NCBI GenBank assembly: GCA_905215635.1 | Contig: CAJMQX010000036.1 | Span: 1-7,041, forward strand | Length of the DNA: 7,041 nucleotides | Direction of reading: 5' to 3' | Origin: an uncultured bacterium | GTDB lineage: Bacteria; Bacillota_I; Bacilli_A; RF39; UBA660 | In this document: positions 1-6,671 of the stretch, in pieces | Position numbering within the stretch: the first letter of the stretch is position 1 | Layout: the number at the start of each line of letters is the position of its first letter | Translations under genes and position numbers: made by a program | The notes under the pieces: generated by a model | The model's input: only the letters and a program-made list of their open reading frames with translations | Databases searched by the model: none | Told to the model about the DNA's origin: nothing

Positions 1-860
1 AAAGTATAATCATTTAAAATAACATACTCATATGTAAAAGTTAATACTTCATCATAATACTTACTAGGTAATTCCATCTTTAAAGTAGTAGTCTTAACAT
101 TACCATCTTTATCATAATATTTAATTATCTCATAGAAGCCCTTATCAGTTCTAATAATTCTATCATTATATATATCTAAGATAGTCTCTCCCTCATAATT
201 ACCTTCTACTTTTTCTATCTTAAAAGGAACCCATCTTTTCTCTTGATAATGATAGTATTCTTCTACTAATTCATATAAAACATTATCTTTAACATAAAAC
301 ATATTACAAATAATATCATAATCTACCTTTTGTTTATATCTACTTATAGTATAATTTTCTTTATTAAAAGAATAATCTCCAAAATCATCATAAGTAGCTC
401 TTTCAAACATAGCATATTCATCCTTAACATCATTATCTATATTAGTGTCTCTTACTCTATACTTATGATCATCATCACTATAAAAATATATATCTGCTCC
501 ATATGGAGTACCAATATTAACTATCTTTATATTATCAGGAATAGTATATACTAACTTATAACTAACCTCTCCACTCTTAAGTTTAGCTGGATCAAATATA
601 TAAGCTTTATTTGAAGAAATAAAAGTATATTCATTAAACCAAGTATCCTTACTTAGTACTTCTCCCCCAATAAATTTTTTATAAGGATTATCTTCCATCT
701 TAATATTCTTATTCTTTAGTACTATTCCAAGTAAAGTATCTGGGTATTTCTCATTACCAGTATTACTATTACCCTTACCATGTCCTAATAAAACTATACC
801 TAATATTACTAATACTAATAAAACTATTCCACCTACTAAATATATTACCTTCTTCTTCAT
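1..860 (-). CDS. Membrane-anchored extracytoplasmic protein, partial (3' end beyond the left edge)
   Basis: The reading frame begins with ATG at 860-858 and stays open for 286 codons to the window edge, so its C-terminus is not seen. The product starts with MKKK followed by one hydrophobic segment (about residues 5-26, rich in V, I, L and G), then a short Gly/Asn linker (GHGKGNSNTGN). The rest is about 250 polar residues rich in Tyr, Asp and Lys that read like repeated beta strands. This is the layout of a single-pass protein with its bulk outside the cell; there is no lipobox cysteine. The start is supported by AGGTGG at 875-870, nine bases upstream and inside the end of the preceding gene, so the two are probably co-transcribed and translationally coupled. 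I do not recognise the family. A beta-propeller-like or other beta-rich extracellular domain is possible but only inferred. The frame is certain; the function is unknown. Confidence 0.85.
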   Translation of the reverse strand, partial: MKKKVIYLVGGIVLLVLVILGIVLLGHGKGNSNTGNEKYPDTLLGIVLKNKNIKMEDNPYKKFIGGEVLSKDTWFNEYTFISSNKAYIFDPAKLKSGEVSYKLVYTIPDNIKIVNIGTPYGADIYFYSDDDHKYRVRDTNIDNDVKDEYAMFERATYDDFGDYSFNKENYTISRYKQKVDYDIICNMFYVKDNVLYELVEEYYHYQEKRWVPFKIEKVEGNYEGETILDIYNDRIIRTDKGFYEIIKYYDKDGNVKTTTLKMELPSKYYDEVLTFTYEYVILNDYT

Positions 861-865
861 GTATA

Positions 866-2005
866 TTATCCACCTATCTTTTCAATATATCCATATGTCT
901 TTTCTGTATACATATCATCAGTTATACTCTTATATCTATTACCACTATAATCATCAGTAAAACCATTATATGCTTTATATATTTCACCAGTATCAGTGTC
1001 ATATACTCTCTCGTATCCAAGCGTAGCATCACTTTGTTTTTGACTCATAATATCATAAGTCTTACTTCTATTCTCCCAAGCACTCATATATGAATCAAAT
1101 GATGCTTGTATCTGTGCATTAATCTGTAAAGACTGTTGAGTTTGTGCATTACTATCATCTATTGTCTTCTTTACATAACTATCAGTAAACTCTATTGAAT
1201 TAGCACACTTTAGTAATATCTCTTGGTAATCAATAAATTCATCCTTCTTTGAAGTAATTGCTGTAATATCATATATCATATAATAGCCCATATCAACACC
1301 CATTTGATAAGAATTACCAAAATTAACTACCGTTGCCAAGAACATTCCTTCTCCAGCTTCTCCCTTACTTCCAGTAAATGTTGCTCTAAGAACTTTACTA
1401 TCCATTGCCACATTCTTAAGCGATGCCTGTGATTCACTCTCTTCTAATTTAGTAAAATTATTAAATGTTGGAAATTTAAAACTAGCTAAACTTGGTTCTA
1501 CAGTATTTGCAAAACTACTAACATCTCCAAATACTTGAAAGAACCCTTCCGTAGTAGCACTTTCTAATACTGGAGCTTTACTAAATACATTGTATTGTGT
1601 ACCTCCTGCTAATATAGCATAATCTTGCCAAGCCTTCTTAGCAGCCTGACTTTTTAATATTGGTTGTATTTTTAACATTAAAAATATTTGATTATTATCA
1701 TTCTCAGGATCCACTACTCTAATTGCATAATATATTCCTTCACCACCTGCATGTACTGTCCAACCTTTAGGCTTTTTCATTGAAAAAACATCAGTGGCAT
1801 AATCTTCCAATATAATCTCCTGAGCATCATTCTTAACTATTTTCACTTTATCTCTAACACTACCTCCTAAACTCACTCCAAGCACAATAACTAGAATAAT
1901 TACTACTCCCCCTAAAGCATATAAAAGCTTCTTTTTATCAAATTTTAAATTTAAAGTTATCTCTTCATTATCATTCTTCTTATTTACTTGTTTCTTTTCT
2001 TTCAC
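866..2005 (-). CDS. Single-pass membrane protein with conserved-looking C-terminal GYERVYDTDTGEIY motif, function unknown
   Basis: The 379-residue product has a charged cytoplasmic tail (residues 1-26, Lys/Glu/Asn-rich), one transmembrane helix (about 27-47, LLYALGGVVIILVIVLG) and a long extracytoplasmic part. Residues 65-275 contain a compact domain opening with DYATDVFSMKKPKGW, which resembles the start of PsbP-like or lipoprotein-type stress domains (family link is a guess). Residues 280-325 are Gln/Ser/Asn-rich and probably helical. The C-terminus (about 309-376) carries an aromatic, acidic segment centred on GYERVYDTDTGEIYKAYNGF and RYKSITDDMY, which looks like a short conserved module. 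The start is GTG at 2005-2003, chosen because AAAGGAGAG (2020-2012) sits at ideal distance; no better ATG lies nearby. The stop at 868-866 is 5 bases before the next gene's ATG, so both form an operon. Substrate and role are unknown; a cell-surface function is inferred from topology. Confidence 0.85.
   Translation of the reverse strand: MKEKKQVNKKNDNEEITLNLKFDKKKLLYALGGVVIILVIVLGVSLGGSVRDKVKIVKNDAQEIILEDYATDVFSMKKPKGWTVHAGGEGIYYAIRVVDPENDNNQIFLMLKIQPILKSQAAKKAWQDYAILAGGTQYNVFSKAPVLESATTEGFFQVFGDVSSFANTVEPSLASFKFPTFNNFTKLEESESQASLKNVAMDSKVLRATFTGSKGEAGEGMFLATVVNFGNSYQMGVDMGYYMIYDITAITSKKDEFIDYQEILLKCANSIEFTDSYVKKTIDDSNAQTQQSLQINAQIQASFDSYMSAWENRSKTYDIMSQKQSDATLGYERVYDTDTGEIYKAYNGFTDDYSGNRYKSITDDMYTEKTYGYIEKIGG
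870..875 (-). promoter_or_regulatory. Ribosome binding site of the second operon gene, inside the first gene
   Basis: AGGTGG lies nine bases before the ATG at 860 and overlaps the last codons of the upstream membrane-protein gene. Ribosomes finishing the first gene would keep this site open, which suggests translational coupling of the two. Confidence 0.7.
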
Positions 2006-2034
2006 TATAATCTCTCCTTTACTTCTATATTAAT

Positions 2035-2063
2035 ATTATAACTTATTTATTTATCCAAATAAA
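2035..2063 (-). promoter_or_regulatory. Probable promoter of the membrane-protein operon
   Basis: A perfect TATAAT -10 box reads on the minus strand at 2040-2035. The best -35 at 17-base spacing is TTTATT (2063-2058), only a 3 of 6 match, so the promoter may be weak or activator-dependent. Predicted transcription starts near 2028, giving a leader of about 22 bases that contains the AAAGGAGAG ribosome binding site. The inverted repeat at 2044-2065 overlaps the -35 region. Confidence 0.5.
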
Positions 2064-2065
2064 TA
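2044..2065. repeat. A/T-only inverted repeat in the divergent control region
   Basis: TATTTATTT (2044-2052) and AAATAAATA (2057-2065) are perfect 9-base arms around ATCC. The repeat overlaps the presumed -35 of the minus-strand operon, so it could be a protein-binding site. In DNA this A+T-rich such repeats also arise by chance, so the functional reading is weak. Confidence 0.3.
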
Positions 2066-2076
2066 TTCTTACCATC

Positions 2077-2091
2077 TAAAACAATGTTTTA
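2077..2091. promoter_or_regulatory. 15-base palindrome, candidate operator of the HTH gene
   Basis: TAAAACA-A-TGTTTTA is a perfect odd-centred palindrome with 7-base arms. It ends one base before the -35 box (2093) of the plus-strand HTH gene and lies upstream of the minus-strand operon promoter. Dimeric XRE-type regulators commonly bind palindromes of about this size beside their own promoters. Binding by the adjacent HTH protein is inference. Confidence 0.4.
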
Positions 2092-2092
2092 A

Positions 2093-2121
2093 CTGACAAC
2101 TATCATATTTTATAGTATAAT
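2093..2121 (+). promoter_or_regulatory. Strong sigma-A-type promoter of the double-HTH gene
   Basis: CTGACA (2093-2098), exactly 17 bases, then TATAAT (2116-2121): an 11 of 12 match to consensus at ideal spacing. Transcription should start at about A2128, the first base of the AGGTGA ribosome binding site. The mRNA leader would then be only about 11 bases before the ATG at 2139. Confidence 0.7.
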
Positions 2122-2138
2122 ACCTTTAGGTGATAATT

Positions 2139-3860
2139 ATGCAATTTAAAGATATATTAAATAAATATTTAAAAGAAACTAATTCTACTTCTAAAGAATT
2201 ATCTAACATATCAGGCATCTCAGAATCAGTCATTAGTAGATATCGTAGTGGTAAAAGAACTCCCAGTATAAATAGTCCTCATCTAAGTACTCTTGCCACT
2301 TCCCTAAGTATTCTCTCTAAAAAGAATACCCCTATAAATGAAGATACTATTCTAAAAGAATTAACTACTTCTCTTAATAATAATTTTAATTATGAAAATC
2401 TAAGTAATAATCTAAATAATCTCATCACTACCCTAAATATAAATATGAGTGATATGTCTAAATATATTACTTTTGATCCCTCTCATATCTCTCGTATTAG
2501 ATACGGAAAATCAAAACCATCTGATCCCTATTCCTTCTCAGAAAAAGTATCTAACTATATTAATCTAAAATATAATACTAAAGATTACATCAAAGATATC
2601 TCTTCCTTAATTGATGATTCTATAAATTTAAATGAAAAAAATCTTACTACTATTATTTATAATTATCTAACTAATAATACTATTAATAAGAAAATTCAAG
2701 TAAACTATATTAGTAATTTCTTAAATAATCTTGATAATTTTAATCTCTCTGACTATATTAAAGATATTAAATTTGATGAATTAAAAGTGCCAAACATCCC
2801 TTTCTATCATGCTAAAACTAGAAATTATTATGGTCTTGAAGAAATGAAACAAGGAGAATTAGATTTCTTTAAAGCTACTGTCTTATCTAAAAATAATTCT
2901 GATATTTTTATGTGTAGTGATATGCCTATGGAAGATATGGCTAAAGATATTGAATTCGGTAAGAAATGGATGTTTGCTATTGCTATGTGTCTAAAAAAAG
3001 GACTACATTTAAATATTATTCATAATCTAAATCGTCCATTTAACGAAATGATGTTAGGTCTATTAAGTTGGATACCTATCTATATGACTAACCAAGCATC
3101 TCCATACTATTTCAAAGATAATAAAAATACTATCTATAATCACTTAAACTATGTATCTGGAGTATGTGCTCTTACTGGAGAATGTCTTACTAATAATCAT
3201 CATCTAGGTAAATATTACTTAACTACTAATAAAAAAGAATTATCTTTCTATCAAGAAAAAGCTAATATTCTTCTAAAAAAAGCTAGTCCTCTAATGGATA
3301 TCTATAATATAAATCTTAATTCTAATTATCAATTATTCCTATCCAACAGTATCAATATAAATACAGAAAGAATAAGAACCTACTCAGGTCTTCCACTATT
3401 TACAATAAGCAAACCTCTACTTATAAAAATATTAAAAAGAAATAACGTAAGTAAAGAAGATGAAGATTTGATTATCTCATACTATCATGAAGAATTATCA
3501 CGTACCATTAATATCTTAGAAAATAATACTATTACTGATAATATCTATAAAATAGATATGCATTCCACTGAAACATTATCCTTATCCTTAGAAAATATCT
3601 TCTATCAAAATACTATTACTTATACCCCTGAAGAATATCTAAGTCATCTAAAATCTACTATTAAATATCAAGAAAAAAATAAAAATTATCATGTTATCAC
3701 ATCTACTCATAAAACATTTAATAATATCACTATCATTAATCTACTAAATCATTATACTATTATTAGTAAAAATAATAATCCAACTATTCACTTTGTAATA
3801 AAACATCCACATCTTCGCGATGCTATAGCATCTTTCACAAGTCCAATTCAAGAAAAATAA
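2139..3860 (+). CDS. Double helix-turn-helix (XRE-like) protein with large conserved C-terminal region
   Basis: Predicted DNA-binding regulator, 573 residues and cytoplasmic (no signal or membrane segment). HTH 1 spans about residues 17-41 (STSKELSNISGISESVISRYRSGKRTP, split here as STSKELSNISG and ISESVISRYRSGKRTP); HTH 2 spans about 101-127 (INMSDMSKY, then DPSHISRIRYGKSKP). Both show the XRE pattern of a recognition helix ending in SR.R.GK. Residues 200-390 hold motifs I associate with a widespread Clostridia family annotated only as helix-turn-helix transcriptional regulator: IKFDELKVP, MKQGELDFFKATVLSK, FMCSDMPM, NRPFNEMMLGL, SWIPIYMT, GKYYLT and PLMDIY. The end (NNPTIHFVIKHPHLRDAI) also matches my memory of that family, so the protein appears full length. 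The start is ATG 2139 with AGGTGA five bases upstream; an in-frame GTG at 2130 overlaps that site. The ligand or target is unknown. It is transcribed divergently from the membrane-protein operon and may regulate it and itself. Confidence 0.85.
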   Translation: MQFKDILNKYLKETNSTSKELSNISGISESVISRYRSGKRTPSINSPHLSTLATSLSILSKKNTPINEDTILKELTTSLNNNFNYENLSNNLNNLITTLNINMSDMSKYITFDPSHISRIRYGKSKPSDPYSFSEKVSNYINLKYNTKDYIKDISSLIDDSINLNEKNLTTIIYNYLTNNTINKKIQVNYISNFLNNLDNFNLSDYIKDIKFDELKVPNIPFYHAKTRNYYGLEEMKQGELDFFKATVLSKNNSDIFMCSDMPMEDMAKDIEFGKKWMFAIAMCLKKGLHLNIIHNLNRPFNEMMLGLLSWIPIYMTNQASPYYFKDNKNTIYNHLNYVSGVCALTGECLTNNHHLGKYYLTTNKKELSFYQEKANILLKKASPLMDIYNINLNSNYQLFLSNSININTERIRTYSGLPLFTISKPLLIKILKRNNVSKEDEDLIISYYHEELSRTINILENNTITDNIYKIDMHSTETLSLSLENIFYQNTITYTPEEYLSHLKSTIKYQEKNKNYHVITSTHKTFNNITIINLLNHYTIISKNNNPTIHFVIKHPHLRDAIASFTSPIQEK

Positions 3861-3905
3861 AAAAGATCAAGTAAACTATTATGGTTAATACTGATCTTTT
3901 TCTTT
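3859..3905. terminator. Bidirectional intrinsic terminator between convergent genes
   Basis: AAAAAGATCA (3860-3869) pairs with TGATCTTTTT (3892-3901). An alternative register bulges A3869 and continues the stem with AGTA/TACT and AAC/GTT. On the plus strand the stem runs into TTTTTCTTT after the HTH gene. On the minus strand it is followed by TTATTTTTCTT, so it can also end HelD transcription. Confidence 0.85.
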
Positions 3906-3920
3906 ATCTAATTATATATC

Positions 3921-5930
3921 TTATTGATTGTATACTACTAACTTATGTTGTGCTCTTGTAATAGCTACATAATATAAATATTTCTCATCACTAGTATATT
4001 TATTATTCTTATCAGTATATATTATTACACTATCAAACTCTAACCCTTTAGCCATATATACTGGTACTACAATAAACTTTCTATTAAACTTCTTACTACT
4101 ATTATCTATCTTACTAATACCTGTATCTTTAAGTAAATCATATATCTTATCACATTCATTCTGGTTCTTAGTAATTATAGCTATACTCTTACCATGAAGT
4201 TTGCATCCTTCTATATCATGTCTTAACTGACTATTAAGTTCCAATTCTATTCTTTCATCTACTGGTACTGGCTTATTCCTCCTAATAGCAGTAATATGAT
4301 TAAGCCCTAATACTCTATTACTATATTCTACTATCTCTTCACTACTTCTATATGTCTTAGTAAGACAAATATATTTACTATCAGGAAGTATCTTCTTAAT
4401 ATCTTCCAAACTCTCATACCTATAATATGGATTAATCGTCTGATTAATATCTCCTAATATTGTATAACTAGCATTTCTAAATATCTTACTAATTAACTTT
4501 AATTGTCCTAATGAATAATCTTGTGCTTCATCTATAACTATCTCTTTAATATAAGTATTATAATTATATCCATATAACTTACACTTCATATATACATATA
4601 AACAAGCATCATCATAATGTAGCATATCTTTATTATTCTTAATATAACTAATATCTTTATTTATCTTACTATACTTACTATTAAAGAAATCTATATATAT
4701 CTTAACCAAGTTTCTTTCTATATTTATTCTTTCATATAACTCTTTCATAATCTTTTTACTTCTAGATATACTACCATTAAAATTATTTTCACTAATCTTC
4801 TCTGCCATGAACTTAATTCTTTCTCCTAAAGGAAACTTCTCATATCTAACATTTAACATATAATCAAGTTCATTCTTTGTATAACTATAGTCTCTTGTAA
4901 ATAAATCATCCAAAAATCTTGCTTTCTCACACATATTATCAATATATCTATCTATATCATCATATACTCTATCACTCTGTTTATATTTAATAAATTCATA
5001 ATCTTCTCTATTCTGATAACTTCTCTCTATAAAAGATGTAAATGTCTCTACATGACGAAATTCTTTAATCTCCATATCAAGAAAATCATTAATAGTAGTC
5101 TGCATCGTATTACTTTCTCCAAGCTCTGGAAGTACATTACTAATATATTCTGAAAATATCTTATTTGGAGAAAATATTAGTACATTATTAGAATTCAAAT
5201 TCTCTATCTTATATAATAAGAATGCTATTCTATGAAGAGCTACTGAAGTCTTTCCTGATCCCGCAATTCCTTGTACTATCAAATTCTTATCATCAGTATT
5301 CCTAATAACTGTATTCTGTTCTACTTGTATTGTATTAACTATATTCTTCATCTTATCATTATCTGCACTAGCTAATACTTCTTGTAATAATTCATCATCT
5401 ATATTTGTATTATTATCAAATATATGTAATAACTTTCCATCTTTTATTGTATATTGTCTTTTTAAAGTAATTTCCCCTTCAATCTTTCCCATTGGAGCCA
5501 TATAACTAGCCTTACCTACTTCATAATCATAAAATAAATTACATATAGGACTTCTCCAGTCATGCACATAATAATTATTATTATCATCAGTTACATGAGT
5601 AATCCCTATATATACATTATCTTTATTAACTCCATCATTAAATACTATTCTTCCAAAATAAGGATTATTTTGTATTCTATACAATTTTTGTAAGTATTCT
5701 CCCTTTTTCATCATCATACTAATCTCTAAGTCATTACTACTCATCATCGTCTTTAGTTCACTAGGATCCATATCCGCTCTATTATCCCACATAAACTTCT
5801 TAAATTCTAAGACCTTATCATCTCTGTCATATAACTCTTGTCCTAGTACTGATATCTTTTTTCTTATCAGTTCAATTGTATCATCAAGTCTTTCCTCTTC
5901 AAGTTTTACTTCCTCTTTTGATAATTCCAT
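3921..5930 (-). CDS. helD: HelD-type ATPase (UvrD/SF1 family), RNA polymerase recycling factor
   Basis: HelD proteins use ATP to free stalled RNA polymerase from nucleic acid and reach into its channels; related forms can protect against rifampicin. This 669-residue product has the full family layout: an N-terminal charged helical arm (about 1-85, expected secondary-channel coiled coil), the HelD signature HDWRSPICNLFYDYE (123-137), a Q-motif-like TIQVEQNTVIR (200-210), Walker A GIAGSGKT (221-228), a long helical insertion in the 1A domain (about 280-435, HelD-specific), motif II IDEAQD (466-471), motif III ILGDINQT (491-498), motif IV TYRSSEEI (526-533), motif V MAKGLEFDSVIIY (626-638) and motif VI YVAITRAQHKL (654-664). 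All ATPase residues look intact. It is somewhat shorter than B. subtilis HelD (about 770). ATG 5930 is chosen because GGAGGTG (5940-5934) precedes it; the frame is open to a TTG at 6011, but that lies at or before the predicted transcript start. It is a separate transcription unit. A related UvrD-like helicase is the only alternative. Confidence 0.9.
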   Translation of the reverse strand: MELSKEEVKLEEERLDDTIELIRKKISVLGQELYDRDDKVLEFKKFMWDNRADMDPSELKTMMSSNDLEISMMMKKGEYLQKLYRIQNNPYFGRIVFNDGVNKDNVYIGITHVTDDNNNYYVHDWRSPICNLFYDYEVGKASYMAPMGKIEGEITLKRQYTIKDGKLLHIFDNNTNIDDELLQEVLASADNDKMKNIVNTIQVEQNTVIRNTDDKNLIVQGIAGSGKTSVALHRIAFLLYKIENLNSNNVLIFSPNKIFSEYISNVLPELGESNTMQTTINDFLDMEIKEFRHVETFTSFIERSYQNREDYEFIKYKQSDRVYDDIDRYIDNMCEKARFLDDLFTRDYSYTKNELDYMLNVRYEKFPLGERIKFMAEKISENNFNGSISRSKKIMKELYERINIERNLVKIYIDFFNSKYSKINKDISYIKNNKDMLHYDDACLYVYMKCKLYGYNYNTYIKEIVIDEAQDYSLGQLKLISKIFRNASYTILGDINQTINPYYRYESLEDIKKILPDSKYICLTKTYRSSEEIVEYSNRVLGLNHITAIRRNKPVPVDERIELELNSQLRHDIEGCKLHGKSIAIITKNQNECDKIYDLLKDTGISKIDNSSKKFNRKFIVVPVYMAKGLEFDSVIIYTDKNNKYTSDEKYLYYVAITRAQHKLVVYNQ

Positions 5931-5933
5931 AAA

Positions 5934-5940
5934 CACCTCC
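5934..5940 (-). promoter_or_regulatory. Ribosome binding site deciding the HelD start
   Basis: GGAGGTG read on the minus strand is a near-perfect anti-16S match, with GGAGG five bases from ATG 5930. It selects this start over the TTG 81 bases upstream. Confidence 0.85.
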
Positions 5941-5949
5941 AAACAACGG

Positions 5950-5981
5950 AAAAAAACGCTTTTTTCTCTAAAAAAACGTTT
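5950..5981 (-). terminator. Terminator-like hairpin in the HelD leader, candidate attenuator
   Basis: On the minus strand AAACGTTTTTTT (5981-5970), loop AGAG, then AAAAAAGCGTTT (5965-5954) form a 12-pair stem with one G-U wobble. TTTT (5953-5950) follows directly, so the U tract is seven long counting the arm end. The hairpin lies between the predicted promoter and the ribosome binding site, where it could stop transcription early. The stem is mostly A-U, so termination may be weak or conditional. No clear antiterminator pairing was found by eye. Confidence 0.5.
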
Positions 5982-6014
5982 ATCTATCAAATTACTTTTG
6001 CATGTGTCCAAATA

Positions 6015-6043
6015 AATATATCATAATTTATTATAAAGTTCAA
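6015..6043 (-). promoter_or_regulatory. Promoter of the HelD gene with extended -10
   Basis: TTGAAC (6043-6038), 17 bases, then TATATT (6020-6015) preceded by TGA, which gives an extended -10 (TGNTATATT). Transcription would start near 6008, leaving a leader of about 78 bases that contains the terminator-like hairpin. Confidence 0.65.
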
Positions 6044-6064
6044 GTATTTTATATAAGAAAATAC
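6044..6064. repeat. Inverted repeat abutting the HelD -35 box
   Basis: GTATTTT (6044-6050) and AAAATAC (6058-6064) are perfect 7-base arms around ATATAAG. On the minus strand the repeat ends exactly where the -35 TTGAAC begins. It could be an operator or the weak end of the broken gene upstream; no U tract follows on the minus strand, so a terminator is unlikely. Chance is possible given the base composition. Confidence 0.3.
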
Positions 6065-6098
6065 AAAGAATAATCTATCTATATCATATATATTCTAT

Positions 6099-6618
6099 TC
6101 AGCAATCCATAACTTTTAACTCTACGTCTTCTGAAGTAAATGTATTTAAAATAGTTTGTGCTACACCTGCTTTTTTCTCTACGTACATCATCTTCGTATC
6201 AAATGAAGAATTAGAAATATATTCTGTATTAAAAGGTTTAAAATCTACTTTTTGGCAATATTTTAAAGTTTTTCCTGCAGCTCCTGCTATTATTAAAGCT
6301 TGTGCTTCTGCATCTCTATAAGCACTAGTTATCATTCTTTTCCCACATTCTTCCATATCTTTAATCTTAAATTTAACATAACACATTGAACCATCTTCTA
6401 ATTGTGATATATCTTCCATTATTTTTGCTATTAATTCTCTATCATAATCAAATTCCAATATAGCACTCTGATTAAAAGAATAACCTTTATGCTCATAACT
6501 TCTACTCCTTGTGTTAATGCTTCATTATAAGTTAAACAAGTCTTACTAAAATTTATATTTATAATAACTTCATCTATTACAAAGTATTTAACACTTTTCC
6601 CTCTACTATTATTTCCAT
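6099..6618 (-). pseudogene. SIMPL-domain (DUF541) protein gene, frameshifted and internally deleted
   Basis: Three pieces in three frames read as one protein. Piece A starts at ATG 6618 (MEIIVEGK) and meets a stop at 6579-6577. Piece B (from about 6592) reads VKYFVIDEVIININFS, then TYNEALTQGVE. Piece C (from about 6500 to TGA at 6099) reads YEHKGYSFNQ, AILEFDYDRELIAKIMEDI and on to FTSEDVELKVMDC. Restoring one G in GGAAAAGTGTT would give GKGVKYFVIDEVI, the usual GxG...D start of SIMPL proteins. Piece C matches the family's C-terminal half: KDMEECGKRMITSAYRDA followed by EAQALIIAGAAGKTL recalls the Ala-rich helix of DUF541. Between TQGVE and YEHKGY some tens of residues expected in the family are missing, and the frame changes there. 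Piece C alone gives a 119-codon ORF, but only from a TTG (6458) without a ribosome binding site. SIMPL proteins are usually about 200-240 residues and their role is poorly defined. Family assignment is from memory of motifs. Confidence 0.65.
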
Positions 6619-6671
6619 ATTTCTACCTACTTTTTCAAAAATAATTTTATATTAAAATCAATGAATAATTA

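Noticed and set aside
330..554. 74-codon plus-strand ORF rich in Ile and Ser
   Set aside because: It lies entirely opposite the 860-to-1 membrane-protein frame, has no ribosome binding site, and its low-complexity Ile/Ser/Tyr content is the usual shadow of an A+T-rich gene on the other strand.
2054..2066. 13-base sequence TCCAAATAAATAT shared with 6007-6019, both upstream of minus-strand genes
   Set aside because: A few such matches are expected by chance in 7 kb of this base composition, and the copies sit at different positions relative to the two promoters.
2130..2138. GTG at 2130 as the start of the HTH protein
   Set aside because: The GTG overlaps the AGGTGA ribosome binding site of ATG 2139, and almost no transcript lies upstream of it if the predicted promoter is right.
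5931..6011. 27-residue N-terminal extension of HelD from TTG 6011
   Set aside because: It has no ribosome binding site, would begin at or before the predicted transcription start, and would encode the terminator-like hairpin; GGAGGTG clearly serves ATG 5930.
6099..6458. 119-residue ORF as an intact gene
   Set aside because: The TTG start has no ribosome binding site, the frame continues upstream with family-like residues (YEHKGYSFNQ), and further family-like pieces lie upstream in the other two frames.
6619..6671. AATAATT/AATTATT pairing after the right-hand gene as a terminator
   Set aside because: The stem is entirely A-T, has a long loop and only a short T run, so it is not convincing.
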